From positions 1 to 50,531 of the forward strand of contig JAFZSR010000049.1 in the NCBI GenBank assembly GCA_017619275.1: DNA of 50,531 nucleotides, in the 5' to 3' direction. The notes below the pieces were generated by a model. The model saw only the letters and a list, made by a program, of their open reading frames with translations, searched no databases and had not been told where the DNA came from. Positions 1 through 8,245 of the stretch are shown here, piece by piece. Each line of letters opens with the position of its first letter. Position 1 is the stretch's first letter. The stretch is from Prevotella sp. (GTDB lineage Bacteria > Bacteroidota > Bacteroidia > Bacteroidales > Bacteroidaceae). A program made the position numbers and the translations under genes.

Positions 1-235
1 CAGGTCGGACAAACTCTCTCATTTTATTGAAATCTATCAATTAAAACTGGCAAGTTAGGAACTTGCGAAACTTGAATAAACACATATATATTTATGAAAA
101 TACTCTTATATATATTTATGAATATACACATATATATGATTATACACAAATATATATTTATAAATATTTACAAGTAAGTATTTATGATGCCCTGCTCATC
201 GTCTATGAGATGCCCACTGGAGGGTTAAAATAAAA

Positions 236-256
236 CTGTCATCTGTCATCTGTCAT
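236..256. repeat. Three tandem CTGTCAT heptamers
   Basis: Three exact 7-bp units follow one another, then a degenerate ATGTCAT. A related array with period 8 (ACTGTGAT/CTGTCAGA/ACTGTGAT) lies at 2534-2557. It is one of several period-7 and period-8 arrays in the window. Confidence 0.8.
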
Positions 257-393
257 AAATGTCATGTGATGCGATGCCCTCCCGACAGATGCTGCGACGG
301 AGCGACGAAAAGGGGAGCGTTCGCGCCGGCAAACCATGCGGTTTGCGGAGGTATACAATACGGTATATGGGGGCATGCAGGGCGAAAATATCC

Positions 394-435
394 GGCGTAT
401 AGCTCAAAATCAGCCTGCAATTTAAGCTATACGCC
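394..435. repeat. 11-bp perfect inverted repeat (hairpin)
   Basis: GGCGTATAGCT at 394-404 is the exact reverse complement of AGCTATACGCC at 425-435, with a 20-nt loop. There is no U-tract, so it does not look like a terminator. It may be an extragenic palindromic repeat; the function is unknown. Confidence 0.6.
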
Positions 436-551
436 AAAAATTAGCCACATATTTCTTTATTAAACTTGGTAAAACCGATATACAACTGAAATGTTTAGGC
501 AAGATAATAAGAGACAACGAGATAGGCAGAGAGTTCTGTGATTTTGATTGT

Positions 552-591
552 CTAAAGAAAGGGGAGGCGTTGTCTCACGACAGGCCTCCCC
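552..591 (-). terminator. Rho-independent terminator of the DASS carrier gene
   Basis: On the minus strand a GGGGAGGC / GCCTCCCC stem with an inner extension (561-591) is followed by TTTCTTT. It lies about 70 bp beyond the stop of the DASS gene and fits as its terminator. Confidence 0.65.
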
Positions 592-660
592 GCTAAACTA
601 ATATATAATAATACACGTAATGAAGCGCTCGCTGCGCTGAGTCAAAACGAGAGAGAATTG

Positions 661-2166
661 CTAAATCAGGTGCAGGGCACTCGTTGCGTAAAGAACGGAG
701 TAGCCGAGCAGCATGGAGATGATGCCCACGATAATGCCTATTTTCACCATATCGTTCTGTCGCACAAGGTTGGTGGCGTATGCCAATGCATTGGGCGGCG
801 TGGAGATAGGCAGAATCATGGCCGAGCTGGAGGCAATGGCAACACCGATGAGCACGATGGGCGTTCCGCCGATGGCATTGAGCTTGTCACCCATAGCTCC
901 ACAGACAATGGCCAGGATGGGCATGAGCAGCGCTGCGGTGGCCGAGTTGCTGATAAAATTGCTGAGCAGATAGCAGATGATGCCCGAGATAGCCAGTATG
1001 AGCAGGGGCGAGAAGTCGCTGAAGGGGATGCTTTTAACGGCAACGTCGGCCAGTCCAGAGGCATTCATCCCATAGCCCAGTGCAAAGCCTCCGGCCACCA
1101 TCCAGATGACCGACCAGTTGATTTCCTCCATATCGCGACGATTGATGACTCCCGTGAGCGCAAAGACACAGAAGGGAATGAAAGCTACGGTGTAGGAGTT
1201 GATGCCTGTCACGCTGTCTAAAAGCCAGAGCAGGACGGTGACGAAGAACGTCACAATGACGATGTAGGTTTGCTTGTCGCGTTTCATGCTGCCCTCGATG
1301 TGCAGTTCGATGGTCTTCTGCGTGAAAGGGAACATGCGCAGCAACAGCCGCCAGCTGATGAACAACAACACGATGACCAGCGGCAGCATGAACATCATCC
1401 ACTGTCCGAAGCCCATGTCGAGGTTCAGGCCCTCTGGGTCGTTCAGATACTTCAAGGCAATAGTGTTGGGAGGTGTGCCGATGGGCGTACCCATGCCACC
1501 AAGGTTGGCTGCGACGGGAATGGAAAGGGCCAATGCCATGCGTCCCTTGCCCTCGGGCGGCAACTGACGGAACACGGGAGTGAGGAACGTGAGCATCATG
1601 GCCGCTGTAGCCGTGTTCGAGATGAACATCGAGAATAGTCCCGTGATGAGGAGGAAGCCCAGCAGCACGTTTTCGCTCTTCGTGCCGAAAGGCTTCAGCA
1701 GCACCTTTGCCAGTTGTGCGTCGAGGCCGGTCTTCGTGGCAGCGATGGCCAAGATGAATCCGCCAATGAAAAGCATGATGACTGGGTCGGCAAAACAGGC
1801 CATCACCCCCTTGTGAGAAAGCAGTGGCCCCACCTCGTCGGGGTCGCACAACCATTTCACGCCAGAGTCGGAGGTAAAGAGCAACATCAGCCCCATAACC
1901 GCTACCGACGTGGCCCACGACGGAACTACTTCCATCACCCACATCAGCGTGGCAAAGGCGAAGATGGCGATGATGCGTTGCTGCACTACGTTGAGGCCCT
2001 CAATGCCGAATGCCGTGACAGGCAGGTTCCACAAAACGAGTGTCACGATGATCACAAAGACGGCTTCCAACGACTTCTTGAATACCCTTCCGGGATGGTA
2101 TCGCTGCTCATGACGCATCTTATGATACGCTTCCACGAGATGATACCCGTCGAAATTCTTGAACAT
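661..2166 (-). CDS. DASS/SLC13-family anion (dicarboxylate) symporter
   Basis: This 501-residue integral membrane protein belongs to the divalent anion:Na+ symporter family, which moves C4-dicarboxylates, citrate or sulfate with sodium across the inner membrane. The two family hairpin motifs are visible: SNT at 183-185 (FISNTATAAMM) and SNS at 406-408 (FISNSATAALL). Each is paired with a TPPN motif (GTPIGTPPN about 227-235, PISTPPN about 453-459). About ten hydrophobic segments follow an N-terminal amphipathic stretch, and the length is normal for the family. The substrate cannot be read from sequence; a dicarboxylate such as succinate is likelier than sulfate (inference). The gene stands alone. 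Its 5' leader is a cobalamin riboswitch (2225-2425), an unusual association that suggests expression when B12 is scarce. A terminator follows at 552-591. Confidence 0.9.
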   Translation of the reverse strand: MFKNFDGYHLVEAYHKMRHEQRYHPGRVFKKSLEAVFVIIVTLVLWNLPVTAFGIEGLNVVQQRIIAIFAFATLMWVMEVVPSWATSVAVMGLMLLFTSDSGVKWLCDPDEVGPLLSHKGVMACFADPVIMLFIGGFILAIAATKTGLDAQLAKVLLKPFGTKSENVLLGFLLITGLFSMFISNTATAAMMLTFLTPVFRQLPPEGKGRMALALSIPVAANLGGMGTPIGTPPNTIALKYLNDPEGLNLDMGFGQWMMFMLPLVIVLLFISWRLLLRMFPFTQKTIELHIEGSMKRDKQTYIVIVTFFVTVLLWLLDSVTGINSYTVAFIPFCVFALTGVINRRDMEEINWSVIWMVAGGFALGYGMNASGLADVAVKSIPFSDFSPLLILAISGIICYLLSNFISNSATAALLMPILAIVCGAMGDKLNAIGGTPIVLIGVAIASSSAMILPISTPPNALAYATNLVRQNDMVKIGIIVGIISMLLGYSVLYATSALHLI

Positions 2167-2224
2167 AATTGTCCTTTATTAATTAATCCAACAAAATCTG
2201 CTTGCGCCTCACGCCCTTACATCG

Positions 2225-2425
2225 AGGGTCGTTTGGCATATTACCGACAAAGGCTGGTCTTCAGACTTTTCTCCACTCCTAAGCGCCTTCTCGAGTAAAT
2301 GCTCAATGGCGTTTATGCTTAGGAGCCATAACGGAGTTCACTGCTGCGGGACAGTCGGGGATTCGCACCCCTGTTCCCAATTAATCGCGGCTAAGCGAAC
2401 CTTTACGGGTGACTCTTTTCAGAAT
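2225..2425 (-). promoter_or_regulatory. Cobalamin (B12/AdoCbl-type) riboswitch
   Basis: Read on the minus strand, the sequence carries the cobalamin riboswitch core. GGGAACAGGGGTGCGAATCC and then CCGACTGTCCCGCAGCAGTG run through about 2340-2378. A long P6-type stem follows at about 2275-2325, and then the B12 box AGTCTGAAGACCAGCC at 2252-2267. The order and spacing match the Rfam Cobalamin family as I know it. Downstream (2166-2240) is a short expression platform rich in possible pairings, ending about 60 nt before the DASS start codon. Ligand-bound RNA usually lowers expression in this class (established knowledge). The exact ends are approximate. Confidence 0.9.
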
Positions 2426-2432
2426 CACGATG

Positions 2433-2463
2433 CAAAGATAGTGCAAAATTTCGATTTAGCGAA
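2433..2463 (-). promoter_or_regulatory. Bacteroidota-type promoter for the riboswitch-DASS transcript
   Basis: On the minus strand TATCTTTG (2433-2440) matches the -7 consensus TAnnTTTG. A TTCG at 2460-2463, 19 nt upstream, is a near match to the -33 TTTG. Transcription would begin a few bases before the riboswitch. Confidence 0.6.
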
Positions 2464-2566
2464 GAGAATACAAATAAATTTGCATTTTTGAGCGTGAGAA
2501 AGTTATCTAAATCAAGCGAAAAACCAAATAAAAACTGTGATCTGTCAGAACTGTGATGCAAGAACA

Positions 2567-2600
2567 TACCAAAATGATGAAATGATGGTTTGATGGTTTG
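2567..2600. repeat. Period-8 (AATGATGR) tandem repeat
   Basis: It begins TACCAAAATGATGA and runs AATGATGA, AATGATGG, TTTGATGG, TTTG. The same start and octamers recur at about 30927-30964, and inverted or direct versions lie throughout 31097-31412. Confidence 0.8.
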
Positions 2601-2682
2601 CCCAGAAACTGCGTAAACGACGTGCAGCCCCTGCCCCACTCGCTCACCCTATCGATGACGGGCGTGCTCACTCCCTTTTGAC
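2601..2682 (-). pseudogene. 82-bp copy of the 3' end of the opine-dehydrogenase-like gene
   Basis: Positions 2601-2682 match 31427-31508 in 81 of 82 bases (C versus G at the single difference). Read on the minus strand it encodes the same C-terminal residues (KGVSTPVIDRVSEWGRGC and then TSFTQFLG) as the gene at 31411-32514. The flanks do not match. Both copies abut octamer repeats. It is a non-functional gene fragment. Confidence 0.85.
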
Positions 2683-2789
2683 CCAAAAATCCCAAAGGCC
2701 CATGAGACAGAAAAACGTCAATCAGCATACACCATTCAGTAACGACAAAAATAATGAAGAAAAAGCGGCAAGGTTTGATTTGTTTTTCG

Positions 2790-2797
2790 TATATTTG
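2790..2797 (+). promoter_or_regulatory. -7 promoter element for the GH35-like gene
   Basis: TATATTTG matches TAnnTTTG about 95 bp upstream of the chosen start. A TTTG occurs 12 nt upstream, closer than the usual 19-21 nt, so the -33 element is uncertain. Confidence 0.45.
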
Positions 2798-2892
2798 CAG
2801 AAATCTTTTATTGAGTCCACAGGAGAAAGAGAATGAACCCTGGACTGCGCCCCCATAACGAACAACAATATCAACTTAACCCCCAAATCAAG

Positions 2893-4614
2893 ATGAAAGA
2901 CAGAAACAAACTATGGAGCCTTGGACTGGCAACGGTGTTGCTGATGGCAGGCGGCTGTACCCCCAAGGCGAGCGAAGAGACAACCGAAGTGGAAGGTCCG
3001 CACCTGGAGAAGCGGGGCGACGTGACGCAACTCATCGTGGAAGGCAAGCCTTGGCTCGCACTGGGTTGCGAACTGGGCAACTCCACATCGTCGAGTCGCA
3101 GCTATCTGGCTCCCTATTGGGAGAAGCTGAAAGACAGCGGCGTGAACACCGTGCTGGCTGTCGTATCGTGGGAACAGACGGAGCCCGCAGAGGGACAATA
3201 CGACTTCAGCGTGGTGGACAACCTGCTGGCCGACGCTCGCGCCAACGACATGAAGCTGGCCTTGCTGTGGTTTGGCTCGTGGAAGAACGGCATCACCAGC
3301 TACACGCCCACCTGGGTGAAGAAAGACACCCAGCGATTCCCCTTGGCCCAGACGCCCGAAGGGAAGCCCCTGCCCATCTTCACTACGCTGGGCAAAGAGA
3401 CTTGCGAAGCCGACGCGAAGGCATTCGCCGCCATGATGCGCCACCTGAAAGAAGTGGATGCACGCCAGCAGACCGTGGTGATGATACAGATGGAGAACGA
3501 GGTGGGGCTGCATGGCCATCCGCGCGACTACTGTCCACTGGCCGAGGCTGCCTATAAGAGTCCTGTTCCCCAGGAACTCATTAGTTGGCTGACAGCCCAT
3601 AAGGAGACACTCCTCGACGAGACGCGTGAGGCATGGGAGGCTAACGGATGCCGCACGGAAGGAACGTGGGAACAAGTTTTTGGCCCCGCCGACCGCGCTG
3701 CTGAAATATTCATGGCCTGGCACTATGCCACCTATATGGACCGCATCACTGCGCTGGGAAAAGCTGAATACGACCTGCCCACGTTTGTCAACGCATGGAT
3801 TGTGCAGCCAGAGGACACGCGTCCCGGCAACTACCCCTCGGGGGGACCACAGGCGCAAAACCACGACATCTGGCGAGTCGCCGCACCCCACATCGACATC
3901 CTCTCGCCCGACATCTATCTGAACGACTTCCCCTCGATCCTCGCCCTCTATTCACGAGCCAACAATCCCGTCTTCATCCCTGAGTCGAGGGCAGGACAGA
4001 ATGGTGCCGCCAATGCCGCCTACGCCATCGGGGCCATGGGGGCCATCGGCTATTCGCCCTTTGGTTTCGAGCGCAACTGCGACGACGACACGAACGCCTC
4101 GTTCCGCGCTTTCTACAAAAAGGCGGGAAGCATTGCCCAACTGATACTGGCCGCACAGGCCGAAGGGCGCATAGGGGCTGCCTGGCTGAAAGGCGACAAC
4201 CCCATGAGGGTGAAAGACGAGATTTGCTTGGGCGACGTGCGCATAGAGTGCGAGCTCGTCTCAAGCGGCATGCGCAATGGCGGTGCACCGCAGCTGACGG
4301 GAGGCACCTACGACCCTAATGCTATGGGCTATGTGATGGTCATCCAAAACGAGAACGACTATCTCTTCTTGGGGTCGAATGTGCGCGTCACCTTCCTGCC
4401 CAAGGAAGGCAACGACATCATAGGACTGGCCAAGGTGACAGAGGGCGATTTCGACGAGAAAGGCAACTGGCAGGAAGGACGCTGGCTCAATGGCGACGAG
4501 ATACAGCTGCGCTACGACCTGCTCTACGCCGTCGACGAGGGGTTCTCGGGACAAGGCCTGAACTTCGGACGGCCAGAGCCTGGTTTCCTCAAAGTGGAAC
4601 TCTTCAGGTATTAA
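2893..4614 (+). CDS. GH35-like (DUF5597) beta-galactosidase-type lipoprotein
   Basis: This is a predicted surface or periplasmic lipoprotein glycosidase. I chose the start at 2893 because it begins a classic lipoprotein signal (MKDRNKLWSLGL, then LLMAGGC with the acylated Cys at residue 22). An in-frame ATG 60 bp upstream would add a hydrophilic extension. The TIM-barrel part covers about residues 35-410, with the acid/base motif MENEVG (Glu203) and a probable nucleophile in FIPESRAG (Glu364), as in GH35/GH42-type enzymes. The last ~150 residues match the beta-sandwich I know as DUF5597. Galactose, possibly from RG-I side chains, is the likely substrate, but this is inferred. The next gene starts 18 bp downstream, so the two are probably cotranscribed. 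Confidence 0.8.
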   Translation: MKDRNKLWSLGLATVLLMAGGCTPKASEETTEVEGPHLEKRGDVTQLIVEGKPWLALGCELGNSTSSSRSYLAPYWEKLKDSGVNTVLAVVSWEQTEPAEGQYDFSVVDNLLADARANDMKLALLWFGSWKNGITSYTPTWVKKDTQRFPLAQTPEGKPLPIFTTLGKETCEADAKAFAAMMRHLKEVDARQQTVVMIQMENEVGLHGHPRDYCPLAEAAYKSPVPQELISWLTAHKETLLDETREAWEANGCRTEGTWEQVFGPADRAAEIFMAWHYATYMDRITALGKAEYDLPTFVNAWIVQPEDTRPGNYPSGGPQAQNHDIWRVAAPHIDILSPDIYLNDFPSILALYSRANNPVFIPESRAGQNGAANAAYAIGAMGAIGYSPFGFERNCDDDTNASFRAFYKKAGSIAQLILAAQAEGRIGAAWLKGDNPMRVKDEICLGDVRIECELVSSGMRNGGAPQLTGGTYDPNAMGYVMVIQNENDYLFLGSNVRVTFLPKEGNDIIGLAKVTEGDFDEKGNWQEGRWLNGDEIQLRYDLLYAVDEGFSGQGLNFGRPEPGFLKVELFRY

Positions 4615-4632
4615 ACAGAACATCATATCAAC

Positions 4633-5763
4633 ATGAGCATGACAAAACGACAGCTTTTCATTTGTGTCTTTGCGCTGCTGACGGGACTCACTGCCAGCAG
4701 CCAAAGCAACATACAGGTGCGCGAGCCGGGCTTCAAGGTGTTTCAGTTTCCACGAACTGCCATTCCACGCATCGACGGAGACTTCAGCGACTGGGACATC
4801 GTGCCCGACAGCTACAGCGTGGGCATAGAAGAGATGTGGGACGACAGCGGCCAACACCAAGGCATCAACCGCAACACGCTCGACATCAAGGTGAAGGTGG
4901 GCTGGGTGAACGGACTCAACCGGCTCTACTTCCTCTACGAGGCCTACGACGACTATTGGGACTTCGACCAGCTGAGCCTGCGCAACGACACCTACGAGAT
5001 TGTGGTGGATGCCGACCTCTCAGGAGGGCCACACACCGACGAGTTCCGACTGAACGCCGACGTGAAGACACGGATGGAGTCGTTCTTCGAATTCCAGAAC
5101 ATCCATGCACAAAACTACCACATCATGACGCCCCCCACCGAGGGCAAGTCGTGGACGATGGTATGGGGAACGCAGCAATGGCTGAAATATCTGCCCTATG
5201 CCAACTACGCCTACGACTACAAGTTCAGCCACGGGCAGAGCGGACGGCTGCGTATGGAGTTCTATATCACGCCCTTCGACTTCGCCAGTCCCGAAGGCCC
5301 GGAGAAGTCGGTAGAGAGCAAGCTCTATGAAAACAAGAAGATAGGACTATGCTGGGCCGTCATCGACTATGACGGAGGCGAGGGAAAGGATGGATTCTGG
5401 AACCTGTCGAAACATCACCAGATGTTTGGCAACGCCTCGATGGAGCGCCTCTTCACGCTGATGCCACTGGAACCACAATTCCGAAAGCCTGTGGAATGCG
5501 ACTGGACCTTCACCGTTGTCGCCGACACCCGCACGGTGTGCTTCCGCGACGAGAGCTACGGCAACATCACCTCGTGGCATTGGGACTTCGGCGACGGCAC
5601 CACCTCCACCGAGCAACATCCTGTGCATACCTATACGCGTGATTTTGCCCACTACATCGTGACGCTCAGTGTGGAAGGCCCACAAGGCAGCGCCCGCAGT
5701 TGCAAGGTGTGGGAGGTGTGTGTGCGCGACAGGAAACATCCATCGAACACTCCTTACGACTGA
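4633..5763 (+). CDS. Secreted CBM9-like and PKD-domain protein
   Basis: This 376-residue protein has a signal peptide (about residues 1-24, ending TASSQS). A region of about 35-280 begins AIPRIDGDFSDWDIVPDSY, which resembles CBM9/DOMON-type carbohydrate-binding domains (the typical 'I-D-G-x-x-x-D-W' opening). The C-terminal ~75 residues form a PKD domain (WHWDFGDGTTSTEQHPVHTY). No catalytic motif is evident. It probably binds glycan and helps the preceding glycosidase. ATG at 4639 is an alternative start. It is convergent with the CotH gene, 7 bp away. Confidence 0.75.
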   Translation: MSMTKRQLFICVFALLTGLTASSQSNIQVREPGFKVFQFPRTAIPRIDGDFSDWDIVPDSYSVGIEEMWDDSGQHQGINRNTLDIKVKVGWVNGLNRLYFLYEAYDDYWDFDQLSLRNDTYEIVVDADLSGGPHTDEFRLNADVKTRMESFFEFQNIHAQNYHIMTPPTEGKSWTMVWGTQQWLKYLPYANYAYDYKFSHGQSGRLRMEFYITPFDFASPEGPEKSVESKLYENKKIGLCWAVIDYDGGEGKDGFWNLSKHHQMFGNASMERLFTLMPLEPQFRKPVECDWTFTVVADTRTVCFRDESYGNITSWHWDFGDGTTSTEQHPVHTYTRDFAHYIVTLSVEGPQGSARSCKVWEVCVRDRKHPSNTPYD

Positions 5764-5770
5764 CGGCGCA

Positions 5771-8110
5771 TCATCTCACCACCACCTTTCGCCCGTTTCT
5801 GACGTAGATGCCTGGCGTGGGGCGACCGACAAGTTGGCCGTTGAGATTGTAGAAACGGGTACTGCGGTTGGCAGCCACTGCGTGGTCGATGCTTGAAGCC
5901 TCCGACGGCGTCAGATAGACGGCACTGACATTGGCGGTGGCTCCGCGCTCCACCTTCAGCACATGCAGGTGGAGGAAGTCGTCGCTGCGCTGTGCACCTT
6001 GATAGGTGTCGATGGCTTTCAGGTCGGCCAGCGGCAGCACGATGGCCTTCATCGAGCCATCCCAATAGGGGTCGACGGGGCCGAAGGTCACCTTTATCTG
6101 CTTGTAGTCGCCATGATCTTCCAGCCTGTTGGCCACCACACGCAGCTCCTTTCCCGTGCCAAAGACAACCATCTTATCGTATGCGCTCAGGTCGGCATAC
6201 TGGTTGTAAATCAAGTTCTCGCTGCCCGCCACAGCTTGGCCTCCCCCCACATTTTGGTTCATCCTCCAAGCCACAGTGATGTTGTTGCCCGTGGGTTGCG
6301 AGGTGGCCGTGTTGCCATTCCACTCTTGGAACATGTCGGCCGTCAGCTGCACCCAGTCGTCGGGAATTTCGAAGTCTTCAGCGTCGATGTCGACAAATGC
6401 CAAAATCTGCTGCAACACCCGCTGGGTGCGACTGGGGAAATACTGGGTGAGCAGACGGTTGCGCTCGTTCATGTAGTGGATGTCGGGGTTGAAAACCTCG
6501 TCGGCGGGCTGATAGCGGTGCACATCGCGACGATAGTCGCCCCAACGTGCCGACTCGGCATAGATGGCCGTCTCGATGGTATGATAGAGGCTGTCCCACA
6601 ACTGCACCACCGATTGCCTACCAAGCGGAGCATCGTCGGCCAACAGCTCCTTGGCGCGGTTCAGGTAGCGTCGGGCAAACTTGGGGTTCTTCAGCAGGTT
6701 GTTGAAGATGCCCGTGGGAAAGCCGCCACGATTCAGCTTCGTCAGCACATTGTCGTTCTCGCCCAAGAAGATGGCCTCGGTGTCCCAGCACAGGAAACGG
6801 AAACCCTGGCTGTCGGCACCTTTGCGGCGCAGGGCATACCAGTTATGGTGGTCCCAGTCGGAATTGCCGCCATACTGGTTGATGAGCATGTAGTCGATGA
6901 AGCCGTCGATGTCGAGCAATGGCTCCAGCGCTGGGTCGTCGTCGCCGTTGGCAGCCTTGCCCTGCAACAGATTATAATAGGTGTTGTTTTCGGCCTTCTC
7001 CACCGTGGCCACCATCAGGTTCCACGCGTCGAGGTCGCCTTCTGCCGCTTCGATGTGGTTGCCACCGTCTTCCTCAATCTTCACCACGTCGATGTCGGCC
7101 TTCTTCCCGCCCAGACGGTCTTTCCCGAAGAGGTCGTCGACGCGCTCGGCAATGTTGTAGAGCCCCCAGTACAGTCCATTGATGAACAGGTGCACATAGA
7201 GCGCCTTCACGCCGATGCCGCCCAGTCGTTGTTGCATGCAGCGGGCCCAGACGTCGCGGGTGTATTGGGCCACAGGGCGCTGCGTGGCATCCCAGTGCTG
7301 CCACGAATAGCCGAAATGGCAGCGCAGTACCAGCTGGTCGAACTCCTGCGGCTCGCCAAAAACGGGATACTCCAGCTTGCCTTGTCCATACTCCTTCTTG
7401 AACACCAGGCGGAACGAATGCTTGGGATTCTTCTCGGCCAGACGGCCATGACCGCCATGCAGACGGATGCCACAGTCGGCATGCATGTCGTGCTGCTGCG
7501 GCCCTCCCATCAGCTCCACGCTCACGGGGCGCGTCCAACCATGACCGGTGTTGTCGCCTACGGGCGGGCCGGTGAAAATGTAGATGCCCCCGCGCTCCTC
7601 ATCGTTCTCGTGGCTGAAGAAATGGTCTTTGTCCGAGACGATGCTCAGGATGGGCAGCGAGTAGAGTCCCTCTGTCACCCGTTGGCCGAAGGTCGGGTCG
7701 GCCAGCAGCTCGGGGTCCATTTCATAGTCGGCAGTGGCGGTTCCCCTCTGCTGGGTGTAACGTCCCCATTGTGCCGGATAGCCCTCGGGCAGCGCCGGCT
7801 GGCTGAGCACCGACGACACGAAGATGTAGCTGCTGGTGGCTATGGGCGATGTCAGCTCGCCATCGGTCACTTCCACGGCGCGCAGCACGGTGGTCTGCGT
7901 CAGCGTGAGTGGCCCTGTGTAGAGCTGGCTACCGGCTGTGGGTGGGCATCCATCGGTGGTGTATCTGATTTCTGCAGCCCCATCGTCGGTGGTTATTTCC
8001 ACCGTCAGGCTCTCTTGGTCGTAAAGGCCATGCGTCTGGCTGAAATGGGGTTGCGCCGAAGCCATCAGCGAGATGGCCATCAGCAAAGAGGGGGGGAGAA
8101 AGCGTTTCAT
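5771..8110 (-). CDS. CotH-family secreted protein with chitobiase-type N-terminal domain
   Basis: This 779-residue protein starts with a signal peptide (1-19). Next comes a chitobiase/hexosaminidase C-terminal-type beta-sandwich (about 28-97; EIRYTTDGCPPT). A CotH protein-kinase-like domain follows (about 110-500), with GLYNIAERVDDLFGKD, GNSDWDHHNWYALR and FLCWDTEAIF carrying the conserved Lys/Asp/Asn-type residues. The following ~200 residues are beta-rich. The last 25 residues (LNGQLV, then PGIYVRNGRKVVVR) resemble C-terminal sorting tails of Bacteroidota secreted proteins. CotH proteins phosphorylate spore-coat proteins in Bacillus, but the role in Bacteroidota is unknown. It is last in a four-gene minus-strand run of pectin-related genes. 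Its start lies about 35 bp after a repeated G/C hairpin element. Confidence 0.8.
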   Translation of the reverse strand: MKRFLPPSLLMAISLMASAQPHFSQTHGLYDQESLTVEITTDDGAAEIRYTTDGCPPTAGSQLYTGPLTLTQTTVLRAVEVTDGELTSPIATSSYIFVSSVLSQPALPEGYPAQWGRYTQQRGTATADYEMDPELLADPTFGQRVTEGLYSLPILSIVSDKDHFFSHENDEERGGIYIFTGPPVGDNTGHGWTRPVSVELMGGPQQHDMHADCGIRLHGGHGRLAEKNPKHSFRLVFKKEYGQGKLEYPVFGEPQEFDQLVLRCHFGYSWQHWDATQRPVAQYTRDVWARCMQQRLGGIGVKALYVHLFINGLYWGLYNIAERVDDLFGKDRLGGKKADIDVVKIEEDGGNHIEAAEGDLDAWNLMVATVEKAENNTYYNLLQGKAANGDDDPALEPLLDIDGFIDYMLINQYGGNSDWDHHNWYALRRKGADSQGFRFLCWDTEAIFLGENDNVLTKLNRGGFPTGIFNNLLKNPKFARRYLNRAKELLADDAPLGRQSVVQLWDSLYHTIETAIYAESARWGDYRRDVHRYQPADEVFNPDIHYMNERNRLLTQYFPSRTQRVLQQILAFVDIDAEDFEIPDDWVQLTADMFQEWNGNTATSQPTGNNITVAWRMNQNVGGGQAVAGSENLIYNQYADLSAYDKMVVFGTGKELRVVANRLEDHGDYKQIKVTFGPVDPYWDGSMKAIVLPLADLKAIDTYQGAQRSDDFLHLHVLKVERGATANVSAVYLTPSEASSIDHAVAANRSTRFYNLNGQLVGRPTPGIYVRNGRKVVVR

Positions 8111-8117
8111 AAGGAGT

Positions 8118-8203
8118 GAAAAGCCCCCCTTCGGCCCCCAAGGGAAAAGCCCCCCCTTCGGCCCCCGAGGGGGCTACTATAGTTTTGCTGAAGGGGGGGC
8201 TAT
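8118..8203 (-). repeat. G/C-rich palindromic leader repeat upstream of the CotH gene
   Basis: Two direct copies of an AAAAGCCCCCC-TTCGGCCCCC unit (about 8119-8141 and 8145-8170) are followed by a segment (to 8190). On the minus strand that segment begins CAGCAAAACTATAGTAGCC and continues into the G/C hairpin. The same ~43-bp segment occurs at 45804-45846, again just 5' of a start codon in the same orientation. It could fold into a strong hairpin in the leader. Confidence 0.75.
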
Positions 8204-8245
8204 CGTGCCTCATCGAGGGGTGAAGGGGGACTTTGGGGCTATTGT

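Larger units (their letters stand above)
1..551. other. A+T-rich gene-free spacer
   Basis: No convincing gene was found. Positions about 80-185 are very A+T-rich with imperfect repeats of a TATATATTTATGAA-like unit. Positions about 275-390 are G+C-richer and carry only short chance frames. A heptamer repeat (236-256) and a hairpin (394-435) are listed separately. Confidence 0.7.
2464..2832. other. Spacer with octamer repeat and a copied gene fragment
   Basis: This divergent spacer between the DASS and GH35-like genes holds a period-8 repeat (2567-2600), an 82-bp copy of the 3' end of the opine-dehydrogenase-like gene (2601-2682), and the promoter region of the downstream lipoprotein gene. 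No intact gene is seen. Confidence 0.7.

Noticed and set aside
2507-2728. 73-codon minus-strand frame containing the opine-dehydrogenase C-terminus
   Set aside because: Only the 82 copied bases resemble the gene; the remainder is octamer repeat and unrelated sequence, so it is a fragment rather than a gene.
2833-2892. Upstream ATG for the GH35-like lipoprotein
   Set aside because: It would place 20 hydrophilic residues before the lipoprotein signal, which must be N-terminal.
5963-8119. 718-codon open frame antisense to the CotH gene
   Set aside because: It mirrors the real gene; G+C-rich third positions often open long antisense frames. The translation has no domain or signal and the sense protein has clear domains.
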